NCBI RefSeq assembly: GCF_011386835.1 | Contig: NC_088795.1 | Span: forward strand, 121,227,434-121,291,433 | DNA from: Chrysemys picta bellii | Taxonomy: Eukaryota > Chordata > Testudines > Emydidae | DNA: 64,000 bases | Reading direction: 5' to 3' | Shown here: positions 33,807 through 43,950 of the stretch, piece by piece | Layout: every line of letters starts with the position of its first letter | Position numbering within the stretch: the first letter of the stretch is position 1 | Position numbers and translations under genes: made by a program | The notes under the pieces: model-generated | What the model was told of the DNA's origin: nothing | The model's input: only the letters and a program-made list of their open reading frames with translations | Database searches by the model: none

Positions 33807-34902
33807 TGTGACGGTGCTGCCCGTGGGAGCCAGCTGAGGTCACTCAATCAGGGTGAACTGCAAACAAAACGTGGCAGACAAACCCCAAAAGCTGGTGGAT
33901 ATTTCAATACTTAGATTTACCAAGCCAGCGCAAAACAACATCTATATTATCATACAGGTTACCTAGAAGTCCAAACAACACAGTTCCTTTAAAGTGCCCA
34001 GCCTCAGGCCTCGATCCAGACACACCTGTCAGATATGATGGTGATTAATGATGATTGATGATTAATGCAAATTTTATCTCATCATATGAAAGAAAAGGTT
34101 CTTCCAATCCCAAAGGATCAGCCACATACCCAGGTTCACTTATAACTTAGAATTTACCCAAAATACACACTATTAGCCAATTTTTATTAACTAAGCTAAC
34201 ATTTATTAAAAAAGAAAAGAGAGAGTGTGTTGGTTAAAAGATCAATATACATACAGACTTGAATTCAATTCGTGAGGTTCAGATACATAGCAGAGATGAG
34301 CTTGTAGTTGTCAAAAGTCCTTTTAGATATAGTTCACAGGTTATAGTCCAATGTCCATATTCAGGGTGGCTCCAGTCAATGACTGGGGATCTCAATCCTT
34401 GTGGATTAAGGTTTCCCCCTCTTGAAACCCAAAGCATATTTGAGATGAAGTAGGATCATGTCCCAGGGTTCTTATACATTTCCAGCAGCCTTTTGGCCTG
34501 AGAAAACAATAGGCTTAATTCTCCTTCTCTCAAACATCCTGGCAATTAGCACAGGGTAATCTATCCATTAAACAGTTCAGGTATAGGTTACCACAACCTT
34601 CAAAGAGACATATAGACAATAATACTATTTTACTTAAGTATTATCATAAATGTTAATATTCCTTTTTTGATTTTTGAATTAAAGTTATAGCAATAGACAG
34701 GATTTGTTTGCTTACATCACAAGACCTGAGCAAATGTCTACCCCTTGAGATCTCTAACAATGCAGACTTGCATTTCAAAGCTCTATTCATTTACATATCT
34801 TCCTAACCAGTTCACCCATAGGTTAGGTCAGTCTGAGTTAATTAACTCTTTCTGGCCCTGTCACCTTTCAATGAAATATTATATTACACTCATAACGTCA
34901 CA
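33807..34902. mobile_element. solo LTR, 1.1 kb
   Basis: 1096 bp starting TGTGACGGTG and ending AACGTCACA, so the first and last seven bases are inverted (TGTGACG/CGTCACA). It is flanked by the exact 5-bp duplication CTAGG (33802-33806 and 34903-34907). TG...CA ends, short inverted termini and a 5-bp duplication identify an LTR. No gag-pol region adjoins it. Transcriptional orientation could not be fixed. Confidence 0.82.
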
Positions 34903-35089
34903 CTAGGTATTTCCCCATGCCGAGGGATTCCTCAACTGGCTGGCTAGGCCAACTTTATGGCCCCTTTCCACTGCTTATAGTAGGAGATCAGGATCTGGCC
35001 CTGTATTTCAAATACAGGATGAGTCAAATTCCTGCCAGTGTCAACATCCACTCTTTCTTCTTGACATTTTATAGTGGTGTTAAAATGAA

Positions 35090-35218
35090 CTATTTCATCA
35101 TTCACAGGGGTAGCCGTGTTAGTCTGATTCTGTAAAAAGCAACAGAGGGTCCTGTGGCACCTTTAACTTCTGTTAGTCTTAAAGGTGCCACAGGACCCTC
35201 TGTTGCTATTTCATCATT
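35090..35218. mobile_element. fold-back Penelope-end insertion
   Basis: A 103-bp insertion (35103-35205) between exact 13-bp copies of CTATTTCATCATT (35090-35102 and 35206-35218). It consists of a minus-oriented Penelope 3' terminus (about 35103-35166, ending in ggtgccacagg-type sequence) joined to a shorter plus-oriented copy of the same end (about 35175-35205). It has no body and no coding sequence. Confidence 0.85.
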
Positions 35219-35479
35219 GTCACTTCTCTCCCCTCCCAATCCTGTCCCACCAGGTCGTATAATGCCAATCAATTGTTTTGACAGAGATGGACATTAAATC
35301 ACTATTTCCGGAATATCAAAAGCCATTCCATGAAGCAGCATCAGCACGCAGAAATCATCAGTTTCCCAAAAGTTGACGTGAATGTTTGTTTTTCAAAAGC
35401 CATATCTCAGAATGATGCATAAAACAAACATACTTAGGGCTTTTTTGGTGAAACTCAATTTGATTGATGCAAACAACCT

Positions 35480-35606
35480 AACTAGTTTTAGGATGGCGCT
35501 TGATCCATTTATGACTGGGATGATAGGACAGGTTTGCCTGAAGGAGCAGGGGACCAGATACAAGGGGACCCAGGAGGTCCCTTCCTACGTCAATGTTCCT
35601 ATAACA
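35480..35606 (+). repeat. CR1 3' end fragment
   Basis: A plus-oriented CR1 untranslated tail, recognisable from gatggcgcttgatccattta, the ggtttgcctgaaggagcag stretch and the closing ggaggtcccttcctacgtca. The octamer tail is eroded and no coding part remains. Confidence 0.6.
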
Positions 35607-37107
35607 ACTTTTGGATTTCCTTACTTCAAATTGGACTGCTCTGGGGCTAGGAACCTCTAGGCTTTCTGTCTACTTGGATAGCTGGCTCCCCAGGCTGCCT
35701 GACTCCAACAGCCTAATGAGAATCAGGACACTTAGGGAGCCAGCTGGGCTGGCCAGCTAGAAGCCTTGGGGCTCCCCAGCCCTGGAGCTGTCTGTATGGC
35801 AGGGCTGCTGCCTGAAATTGACATTCTTGTCAGTGTCACAGTTGCTAATGTCAATTTCAGTCACCTGTTGCTGGTTTGGGGAGCATATTTCATTTTGGAA
35901 ACAACGTGTCAGTGTTTCTGAAACAATTTTTGGTGCGGGGAGAAAGGCGGGATTGCTGGTTCATGAGACATTTTTTTAAAAATTTGGTTTTGGTCCGATT
36001 CAGAATGAACCCAAATTTCAAAATCTTCAAATTTCTCGTGAACCAAAAATTCTGACTTTCAGAAAGCTCTGCGCCTATCTATGGAGTCACCACTATCACC
36101 TCCAGAATGGTCTCTTGTGACAAAACAACAGGCCTGAGTCTCACTTACACTGAAATCTCTTTGCGCCACTCTGACATTGTGAAGAATGGTTCCATTTACT
36201 CCTACTTTAGGGCCCCTTCACACTGCTAGAGTGGTGTAAAGGGGCTGCACTGAAAATGTGAATTAGGCCCAGTAGCTCAAATGCCATTGCTGAACCATTG
36301 CTTGGAGTTAGTTCTAGTCATTTTAAGAGACGGAGTGACTTAAACCTTACTGCTGCTAAACTTTTTTTCATTTCCAGCACTTTATATGAAACAGGAGCTG
36401 CTCTTAATCGAATAGTCATGCACAGTAGGAACCCACACAATGGTATAAATTTCCTTCTGAAGGTGTTTAATTTCTTTTTACTCTGTGCTAACTCCTTAAA
36501 ACCCATGCTAATTAAAACCTTTCATGCAGCATATTCCTGACTGAAACCAATAGAAACACCACTGGAAAAACAGCTCCCCCACCCCTCCTCCACAGTCCCT
36601 CTGAGCATCCTAACTTGTCCTCCACACAAAGGCCACCCAAGCTATAACAACCTCCGCAGAATCACTACAGAGGAGAGAGAGGCAGCTCTGTAATGATGTT
36701 CTTCCTCTGCAATCAGTTATTACTTGTTTGCAAGTTGGGACAGAGCGGGGTTGATAGCACAATACTATTTATCCTCCCTGCTCCCACGCTTGTCTTGAGG
36801 CAAAGGGATTCTTCACCATGATATGCTCTGTCCCTCCCCTGGCTGGTCCATAGAGCTGTCAGCTAGGCTGCAATGATCCCTGCATCTTGACTGTCATGGC
36901 CCATTTCCCCTTATTGTATAGCCAGGGAGGCACTGCCTAGGCAGAGTTTATAAAGAACAGATCTCGGCAGGCGAACGTGATTGCTTTTTTGGGTATGGGT
37001 TAGATTTTTGAAGGAGCGAAGGGCACATAGACACATAACTACTACCGAAAGTCAAAGGTGCCATTTGAAAATGTACCCCTCAGTTACAAAGTATGTGTCT
37101 GAAGGGA
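35607..37107. other. intergenic, nothing recognised
   Basis: No gene was recognised. Short frames only. Confidence 0.4.
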
Positions 37108-37250
37108 ACATATGAGACATAATATATCTGGCTTTTAGGAAAGCATTTGGCACTGTGTTTCATGAAATCTTACTGCCAAATTAACTTGGATAGCAGCATA
37201 GTCAGGTGGGCTGAAAACTGTCTGACAGACTGTAAACAAAGAATGAAAAG
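37108..37250 (+). pseudogene. small CR1 RT fragment
   Basis: Plus-strand wording ggcttttaggaaagcatttg followed by gcactgtgtttcatgaaatc translates as an altered F-x-KAFGTVFHEI, the CR1 RT palm motif (normally SKAFDTVSH). It is short, frameshifted and old. Confidence 0.6.
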
Positions 37251-37499
37251 CCACACACTAAGTGACCCTGTGGAGCTAACAAACAAGGGAGGTTGAGAGG
37301 GAATTTGTAGGAGGGAGACAAAATAAAACTATTATGGTTCAGAAAGACTGTGTTGCCAGTGCCAACATTGTTCCTGGCTCCTTCATCTGCACCTGTGTCC
37401 AGACAGAGAATCAGACTATAAAGGCCTCTACCCAGGTCCTGGTGTGGATTTTCAGAGACTGTGGCCTGCATTTCCCCCTCACAGAAAGTCAAGCAGAGG

Positions 37500-38365
37500 A
37501 GACCATCCTGTGACAGAGGTCCTACTGGTACAATCTCTCAGGAAGCAGGTGGGAGAGCTACAGGAGGATGTGGCTAGGCTGAGGAGCATCTATGCACATG
37601 TATATGGAAACCTTCAAGTTTGAGGAAGAAATCCAGCTCAAGAGGACTGCAGTAGCACCAGTAGGGGAGGAGGAAACTGTTCCTTCACAGGGAGGAATGG
37701 GTCTGCTGGTTACTTCGGGCAGCAGGCAGTGCAGCACCCTAGCTCCAAACCCACTATACATAGAGATAAAAACATGGTATGCTGCCCTGGCAATGAGGGA
37801 TGAGGAATCTCCCCCAAAGGCAGAAGAGGACAAACCATGTACCCCTAAGACTGGTAGGATTGCAGCCACCACTCCCAAGAAAAAATGAAGGTCAGTTGTC
37901 AGTTGACTCCCTTCCAAGGGTGGGTGGAGACATCCATTTGCAGGCCTGACCTGGCATCATGGGAGGTGTGCTGCCTGCTAAGGTCATAATAGAAGGATTG
38001 CCGAGGATCATCCGGCCCTCTGACTGCTACCTCACATTGCTCATCCACGTGGGCACTGATGATACTGCAAGCTATGACCCTGAGCAGATCAGAAGTGACT
38101 ATGGGGCTCAGAGTGAGGTGAAGGAGTTGGGGGCACAGGTGGTGTTCTCATCAGTCCTTCTGGTCAAAGGTAGAGGCCCGAGCAGAGATAGACACATCCT
38201 GGAGGTAAATACATAGCTGAGTGGATGGTGTCACCAGGAGGGCTTTGGCTTCCTTGTCCATGGGATTCTGTTCTGAGCAGAGGTGGGGTCCACCTAACAA
38301 GGAAGAGGAAGAGTATCTTCGGATACAGACTGGTTAACCTAGTGAGGTGGGCTTTAAACTAGGTT
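37500..38365 (+). pseudogene. CR1 ORF1 remnant with esterase-like domain
   Basis: The plus strand carries pieces of CR1 ORF1: an N-terminal Glu/Leu-rich part (about 37520-37885) and a C-terminal domain (37960-38360) with HVGTDDTA, then GAQVVFSSVLLVKGRG, RHILEVNT and, after a stop at 38214-38216, a GWCHQEGFGF segment. These match the SGNH-hydrolase (esterase) domain described in vertebrate CR1 ORF1. Its contribution to retrotransposition is poorly known. Stops and indels make it a pseudogene. Confidence 0.72.
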
Positions 38366-38499
38366 CGATGGGGCAGGAGACAAAAGTCCACAGGTAAGTC
38401 AAAAACATAGAGATTGGGTCAAGAGTCAGATCTGGGGGAACATGGACAATCACAGCAGGGACAAAGGAGAGACAAAGAGGGACTATGAGGGGAAATATG

Positions 38500-39536
38500 T
38501 CTATATACTAATTCAATAAATATAGGGAATAAACAGGAAGAATTAGAAATACTAGTCAATAATCACAATTATGACATTATTGGCATCACAGAAACCTGGT
38601 GGTATAATTCACAAGACTGAAATATTGGCATAGTGGATACAGCTTGTTATGGAAGGAGAGACAGGAAAAAAGGGAGGAGGTATTGCCTTGTATATCAAAG
38701 ATGTACACACTTGCATGGACGTTGAGATAAACATGGGAGTAAGTCCTGTTGAAAGTCTCTGGATAAGGATAAAAGGGTTGGAAGACAAAGGTGATGTCAC
38801 GGTAGGTGTCCACTATACCTAACCAGTAAGAAGAGGTGGATGAGGCTTTTTTAAAACACCTAACAAAATCATCCAAAACACAGGATGTGGTAGTGATGGG
38901 GGACTTCAACTACCCAGACATTTGTTGGGAAAATAATACAGTAGGGCACAGATTATCCAACAAGATCTTGGAGTGCATTGGAGACAACTTTTTATTACAG
39001 AAGGCAGAGAAAGCGACTAGGGTAGAGGATATTCTGGATTTGATTCTGGCAAACAGGGAGGAACTAGTTAAGAATCTGAAGATGGAAGTCAGCTTGGGTG
39101 AAAGTGATCATGAAGACAAGAGTTCGTGATTTGAAGGAATGGTAGGAAGGAAAACAGCAGAATAAAGACAATGGACTTCAAGAAGGCAGACTTTAGCAAA
39201 CTCAGAGAATTGGTAGGTAAGATCCCATGGGAAGCAAGTCTAAGGGAAAAAATAGTTCAGGAGATCTAGCAGATTTTTTAAAAAGAGACATTATTAAGGG
39301 CACAAGAGCAAACTATGCCAGTGAATAAGAAAGATAGGAAGTATGGTAAGAGACCACTCTGGCTTAACCAGGAGATCTTCAATGACCTGAAACTCAAAAA
39401 AGAGTCCTATAAAAAGTGGAAACTAGGTCAAATTACAAAGGATGAATATAAAAAAAAACCAAAACAAGCATGCAGGGACAATATTAGAAAAGCCAAAGCA
39501 CAAAATGAGATAAAACTAGCTAGTGGTATAAAGGTG
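38500..39536 (+). pseudogene. CR1 ORF2 endonuclease and linker remnant
   Basis: Directly downstream of ORF1. The plus strand reads IIGITETWW near 38575-38603, then RGG-rich and ALYIKD blocks, [11 protein letters not shown] (about 38898-38930) and a GESDHE-type block near 39100, which are landmarks of an APE-type endonuclease that nicks the target for priming. The linker follows ([39 protein letters not shown]) and is cut by an LTR insertion at 39537. Several stops are present (for example after the AcyVHYT region near 38820). Confidence 0.78.
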
Positions 39537-39920
39537 TGATGCTGTATGATTGATTATGACCATTTATATCATTGTTGCTCCCACTGTTATACAATTGCAT
39601 CAAATCTTGTACAAAGTATGTCATGTAAGGTCAATGAAAAGTTATGATTTGCTAAGTATGATTATCCTGTATATATGCATGTATCATCTTTGTATCTGAA
39701 ATTAGGAGTCCAGTGTCTCGGTGGTGAGACAAGGGCTGGAATGCCTATGGAGACTGCATTTTTAACTTCTTGTTAACCAGTGTGGTGAGACAGAAGTTTA
39801 CTTTTGTTACTGTCTTGGTATAATCTAATGAGAGAATAACCACCAGTTTGGGGTGAGTCTGCCCTATTTCTGAGCAGTTTGTCCTGAATTTGGCATCCTC
39901 AGTTGTGACCCACTGAGGCA
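39537..39920. mobile_element. probable solo LTR inside CR1
   Basis: 384 bp starting TGATGCTGTATG and ending ACTGAGGCA, flanked by AGGTG at 39532-39536 and 39921-39925. Removing it restores a continuous CR1 linker (aaaggtgataaaagagtaac), so it is a true insertion. TG...CA ends and a 5-bp duplication suggest an LTR, though it is short and the family is not recognised. Confidence 0.65.
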
Positions 39921-40171
39921 AGGTGATAAAAGAGTAACAGGAAAGCATTTTACAAATACATGATAAAGACCAAGGACAGGTTAGGCCCATTACTCAATGA
40001 GGAGGGAGAGACAATAACAGAAAATGCAGCATGGCTTAGGTGTTAAATGCCTTTTTTGTTTCACTTTTTACCAAAAAAGTTAGCCGTGATTAGATGACTA
40101 ACATAGTGAACATCAGTGTAAATGGGGTAGGATCTGAGGCTAAAATAGGAAAAGAACAAGTTAAGAATTAG
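39921..40171 (+). pseudogene. CR1 ORF2 linker, continuation
   Basis: Continues the CR1 interrupted by the LTR: the region equivalent to the tract before the RT domain (threefold ...[17 protein letters not shown] text near 40028-40075) can be read with frameshifts. It ends at about 40171, before the RT palm, where a small MITE piece begins. Confidence 0.7.
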
Positions 40172-40253
40172 GTTAGGGCTACACTAGAGAGCATACAGCC
40201 GGTGCAGCTGCGTAGCTGCTCTAAGCCAACGGAAGAGAGCTCTCCTGTCGGCT
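40172..40253. mobile_element. MITE fragment
   Basis: It begins GGGCTACACTAGAGAGC after TTA and has the CG-containing ggtgcagctgcgtagctgct and gagctctcctgtcggctta stretches. One terminus only. It resembles common CTACACT-ended reptile MITEs but is incomplete. Confidence 0.4.
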
Positions 40254-40412
40254 TAATAATCAGAAACATGGATATTCAAAAAAGGCTGGGGAGCAGTAGT
40301 GATGAAGGACCCATAGGATTAATAATGAAGAGCATATTTGACTGGAGTTTGCAACATGACAAAAGAGCAAAACAGGTCAATGAAATTTCAGGCTGGAGCT
40401 GCAGAGGCGTGT

Positions 40413-42238
40413 CATAGATTCATAGATTCTAGGACTGGAAGAGACCTCGAGAGGTCATCGAGTCCAGTCCCCTGCCCTCATGGCAGGACCAAATACTGTC
40501 TAGACCATCCCTGATAGACATTTATCTAACCTACTCTTAAATATCTCCAGAGATGGAGATTCCACAACCTCGCTAGGCGTTTATTCCAGTGTTTAACCAC
40601 CCTGACAGTTAGGAACTTTTTCCTAATGTCCAACCTAGACCTCCCTTGCTGCAGTTTAAGCCCATTGCTTCTTGTTCTATCCTTAGAGGCTAAGGTGAAC
40701 AAGTTTTCTCCCTCCTCCTTATGACACCCTTTTAGATACCGGAAAACTGCTATCATGTCCCCTCTCAGTCTTCTCTTTTCCAAACTAAACAAACCCAATT
40801 CTTTCAGCCTTCCTTCATAGGTCATGTTCTCAAGACCTTTAATCATTCTTGTTGCTCTTCTCTGGACCCTCTCCAATTTCTCCACATCTTTCTTGAAATG
40901 CGGTGCGCTGAACTGGACACAATACTCCAGTTGAGGCCCAACCAGCACAGAGTAGAGCAGAAGAATGACTTCTCATGTCTTGCTCACAACACACCTGTTA
41001 ATGCATCCCAGAATCACGTTTGCTTTTTTTGCAACAGCATCACACTGTTGACTCATATTTAGCTTGTGGTTGACTATAACCCTTAAATCCCTTTCTGCCG
41101 TACTCCTTCCTAGACAGTCTCTTCCCATTCTGTATGTGTGAAACTGATTTTTCCTTCCTAAGTGGAGCACTTTGCATTTGTCTTTGTTAAACTTCAGCCT
41201 GTTTACCTCAGACTATTTCTCCAATTTGTCCAGATCATTTTGAATTATGACCCTGTCCTCCAAAGCAGTTGCAATCCCTCCCAGTTTGGTATCATCTGCA
41301 AACTTAATAAGTGTACTTTCTATGCCAATATCTAAGTCGTTAATTAAGATATTGAACAGAGCCGGTCCCAAAACAGACCCCTGCAGAACCCCACTTGTTA
41401 TGCCTTTCCAGCAGGATTGGGAACCATTAATAACAACTCTCTGAGTACGGTTATCCAGCCAGTTATGCACCCACCTTATAGTAGCCCCATCTAAATTGTA
41501 TTTGCCTAGTTTATCGATAAGAATATCATGCGAAACCGTATCAAATGCCTTACTAAAGTCTAGGTATACCACATCCACAGCTTCTCCCTTATCCACAAGG
41601 CTCGTTATCCTATCAAAGAAAGCTATCAGATTGGTTTGACATGATTTGTTCTTTACAAATCCATGCTGGCTATTCCCTATCACCTTACCACCTTCCAAGT
41701 GTTTGCAGATGATTTCCTTAATTACTTGCTCCATTATCTTCCCTGGCACAGAAGTTAAACTAACTGGTCTGTAGTTTCTTGGGTTGTTTTTATTTCCCTT
41801 TTTATAGATGGGCACTATATTTGCCCTTTTCCAGTCTTCTGGAATCTCTCCCGTCTACCATGATTTTCCAAAGATAATAGCTAGAGGCTCAGACACCTCC
41901 TCTATTAGCTCCTTGAGTATTCTAGGATGCATTTCATCAGGCCCTAGGGACTTGCAGGCATCTAACTTTTCTAAGTGATTTTTAACTTGTTCTTTTTTTA
42001 TTTTGTCTGATAAACCTACCCCCTTCCCATTAGCATTCACTAGGCTAGGCATTCCTTCAGACTTCTCGGTGAAGACCGAAACAAAGAAGTCATTAAGCAT
42101 CTCTGCTATTTCCAAGTTTCCTGTTACTGTTTCTCCCTCTTCACTGACAGGTCCTACCCTGTCTTTGGTCTTCCTCTTGCTTCTAATGTACTGATAAAAA
42201 GTCTTCTTGTTTCCCTTTATTCCTGTAGCTAGTTTGAG
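40413..42238 (-). pseudogene. CR1 LINE, ORF2 RT half and tail
   Basis: Minus-strand CR1 about 1.8 kb long; its 3' tail (catagattcatagattctag) starts at about 40413. The RT reading frame is the same from about 42200 down to about 40590, broken by in-frame stops near 41852, 41213 and 40973, then by a frameshift near 40580. Motifs in order of translation: [89 protein letters not shown], then [14 protein letters not shown] and [14 protein letters not shown]. The endonuclease part is missing. It converges on the plus-strand CR1 5' half at 37.5-40.17 kb. Confidence 0.88.
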
Positions 42239-42361
42239 TCATAGACTATGGAAGGACTAAGGAGGCAGCTGTGACAACTGTATAGCATGCTGACCAGTAT
42301 TGTTTCATTGTTTCCTTATGTTCAACCCATCTATTGGTTGCATCCACTTCTTGTCTCTGAT

Positions 42362-42466
42362 CTTATATTTAAACTGTAAACTCTTCAAGGCAGGGACTGT
42401 CTTTTTGATCTGTGTTTGTACAGTGCCTAGCAAAATGGGGATCTGGTCCATGACTAGAGCCCCAAG
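42362..42466 (+). repeat. old LINE 3' tail fragment
   Basis: The text ctgtaaactcttcaaggcag, a ggactgtctttttgatctg stretch and gtacagtgcctagcaaaatg forms a familiar amniote repeat tail (L2/CR1-like class). Shorter echoes occur at 28173 and 29370. There is no coding remnant. Confidence 0.5.
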
Positions 42467-42796
42467 GCAATGCCTTTCCATACAGCTTTGGTATGAGTGT
42501 ACTCGGAACTCAACATTTATTTCTGAGTACCATGTTACCAGAAGATATTGGTAAGTAGGAGGGAGTTCAGAGGAGAATATGAAAAATGATCAGGGATGGA
42601 AAGGACTGATTTATGGGGAAAGAGCCAAATATGTGGAGCTTGAGCCATGTAGAGATGAAACAATATGGATATGATGATAATCTGCAAACATGGGGCTAGA
42701 TTCCGCCTTCCTTGTACTTGCACGCCATTGGACTATATAGGACTACTCATGAAGTAAAGTACTACTTGGCATGAACAAGTGTGGCAGAGACAGGCT
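42467..42796. other. intergenic, nothing recognised
   Basis: No gene or repeat was recognised in this stretch. Confidence 0.35.
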
Positions 42797-42900
42797 TGTA
42801 TTTATTTATTTAGGTTGCAGTAGCACTCAAAATGTGCTAGATGTCTTTTTAACACAAAGACAGACATAATACTTGCCCTGAAGAGCAAACAATCTAAAAT
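42797..42900 (+). repeat. ancient LINE-like fragment
   Basis: The text ttatttatttaggttgcagt then agcactcaaaatgtgc and cagacataatacttgccctg recurs, diverged, at 46228-46388, 51946-52074 and 53000-53075, always in plus orientation. It fits the 3' part of an old L3/CR1-like LINE. Class assignment is tentative. Confidence 0.4.
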
Positions 42901-43200
42901 TATTGATGGATGTGAATTTCCAAGGATCAAAAGGAATGACTTAGGGAACTATAGGAGAATGGGAACAATGGGATAAAATTAAGAGAGGGAAGATCTGGTC
43001 TGCATTTAGTACTAGGAACATTTTACAGCCTTCAAGACATGGAATAGTCTGTCAAGGAGGTGGTGCAAGGCCTCATTGACTAGGATATCACTGCATAGTT
43101 AATAATCCTGCATTGAAATGAGATTTTCCACCTCAGTGTTCCATGACTCACACAATTTGGGTAGGGCCTGCTAGAAAATAGGTAAGAATTGTTTGTTAAA

Positions 43201-43409
43201 CTGTCAATATACTCAAAAAGAACAGGAGTACTTGTGGCACCTTAGAGACTAACAAATTTATTTGAGCATAAGCTTTCGTGGACTACAGCCCACTTCTTCG
43301 GAGCTTATGCTCTAATAAATTTGTTAGTCTCTAAGGTGCCACAAGTACTCCTATTCTTTTTGCAGATACAGACTCACACGGCTGCTACTCTGAAACCTGT
43401 CAATATACT
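43201..43409. mobile_element. fold-back Penelope-end insertion
   Basis: A 183-bp insertion (43214-43396) between exact 13-bp copies of CTGTCAATATACT (43201-43213 and 43397-43409). The minus-oriented arm (43214-43301) runs through the terminal sequence and a hammerhead-like core. The plus-oriented arm (43302-43396) starts inside the motif at AGCTTATGC and runs to the terminal GGCTGCTACTCTGAAAC. The two arms form a hairpin of about 70-80 bp. Confidence 0.87.
43264..43301 (-). ncRNA. decayed hammerhead-like core
   Basis: On minus: CCGAAGA (one base from CTGAAGA) at 43295-43301, stem II GTGGG/TCCAC, GAAA, GC-TTAT-GC, then TC. The plus arm begins just past the GAAA of an equivalent motif, so the fold-back junction lies inside the ribozyme. 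Confidence 0.45.
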
Positions 43410-43865
43410 GTGCTAAATGGGGAGTCTGGATATGTTATAAAACAACTGGAGACAATGGAGGTGCACCAGGGATACATCTGGCCCAATGTAATGTATTTAT
43501 TAAACTAAATTCAAGATTAAATTCTGCCTGCTCTGTTAAGGGAAATGCAGGGATAGGGTGCAGACAGCCTCTTCCCCTCGAGCATGCTTATGCAGGACCC
43601 AGGCATAATGTTGACACTACACTTCCTGTTTCTGGGGAGGTCAGATAGCTTGATTGGAGGTGCTCCAATGGCCCCAAATGTAGCCAGCTAAATGGGTTAT
43701 ATCCATGACCCTGCCCTCCTTTATACCTTAGTAATAGGCAAAGGAGGATGCTCTAGCTATATCTTTCTCAAGGGTTGTGATCCATTTTCCATCACTTGCA
43801 AATACGAACTCAATATTGGATTTTTCCCCCCTAAAAGATATACTCTAGTTCAAACAGGAATTGTT
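43410..43865. other. intergenic, nothing recognised
   Basis: No gene was recognised. Confidence 0.35.
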
Positions 43866-43950
43866 TTTGGGAAGTTCTGTGGCCTGTGTTATACTGGGGT
43901 TGGACTAACTGTTCATAATGGTCCCTATGAAACTTTGAAGAAAGGGCAAG
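43866..43950 (+). repeat. CR1-like 3' fragment
   Basis: The text gttctgtggcctgtgttata, then ggttggactaactgttcata and atggtccctatgaaactttg, matches the end of CR1-type tails such as 49640-49725, without the octamers. Confidence 0.55.

Noticed and set aside
38586..38909. Minus-strand 107-codon frame
   Set aside because: It is antisense to the CR1 endonuclease remnant and has no motif of its own.
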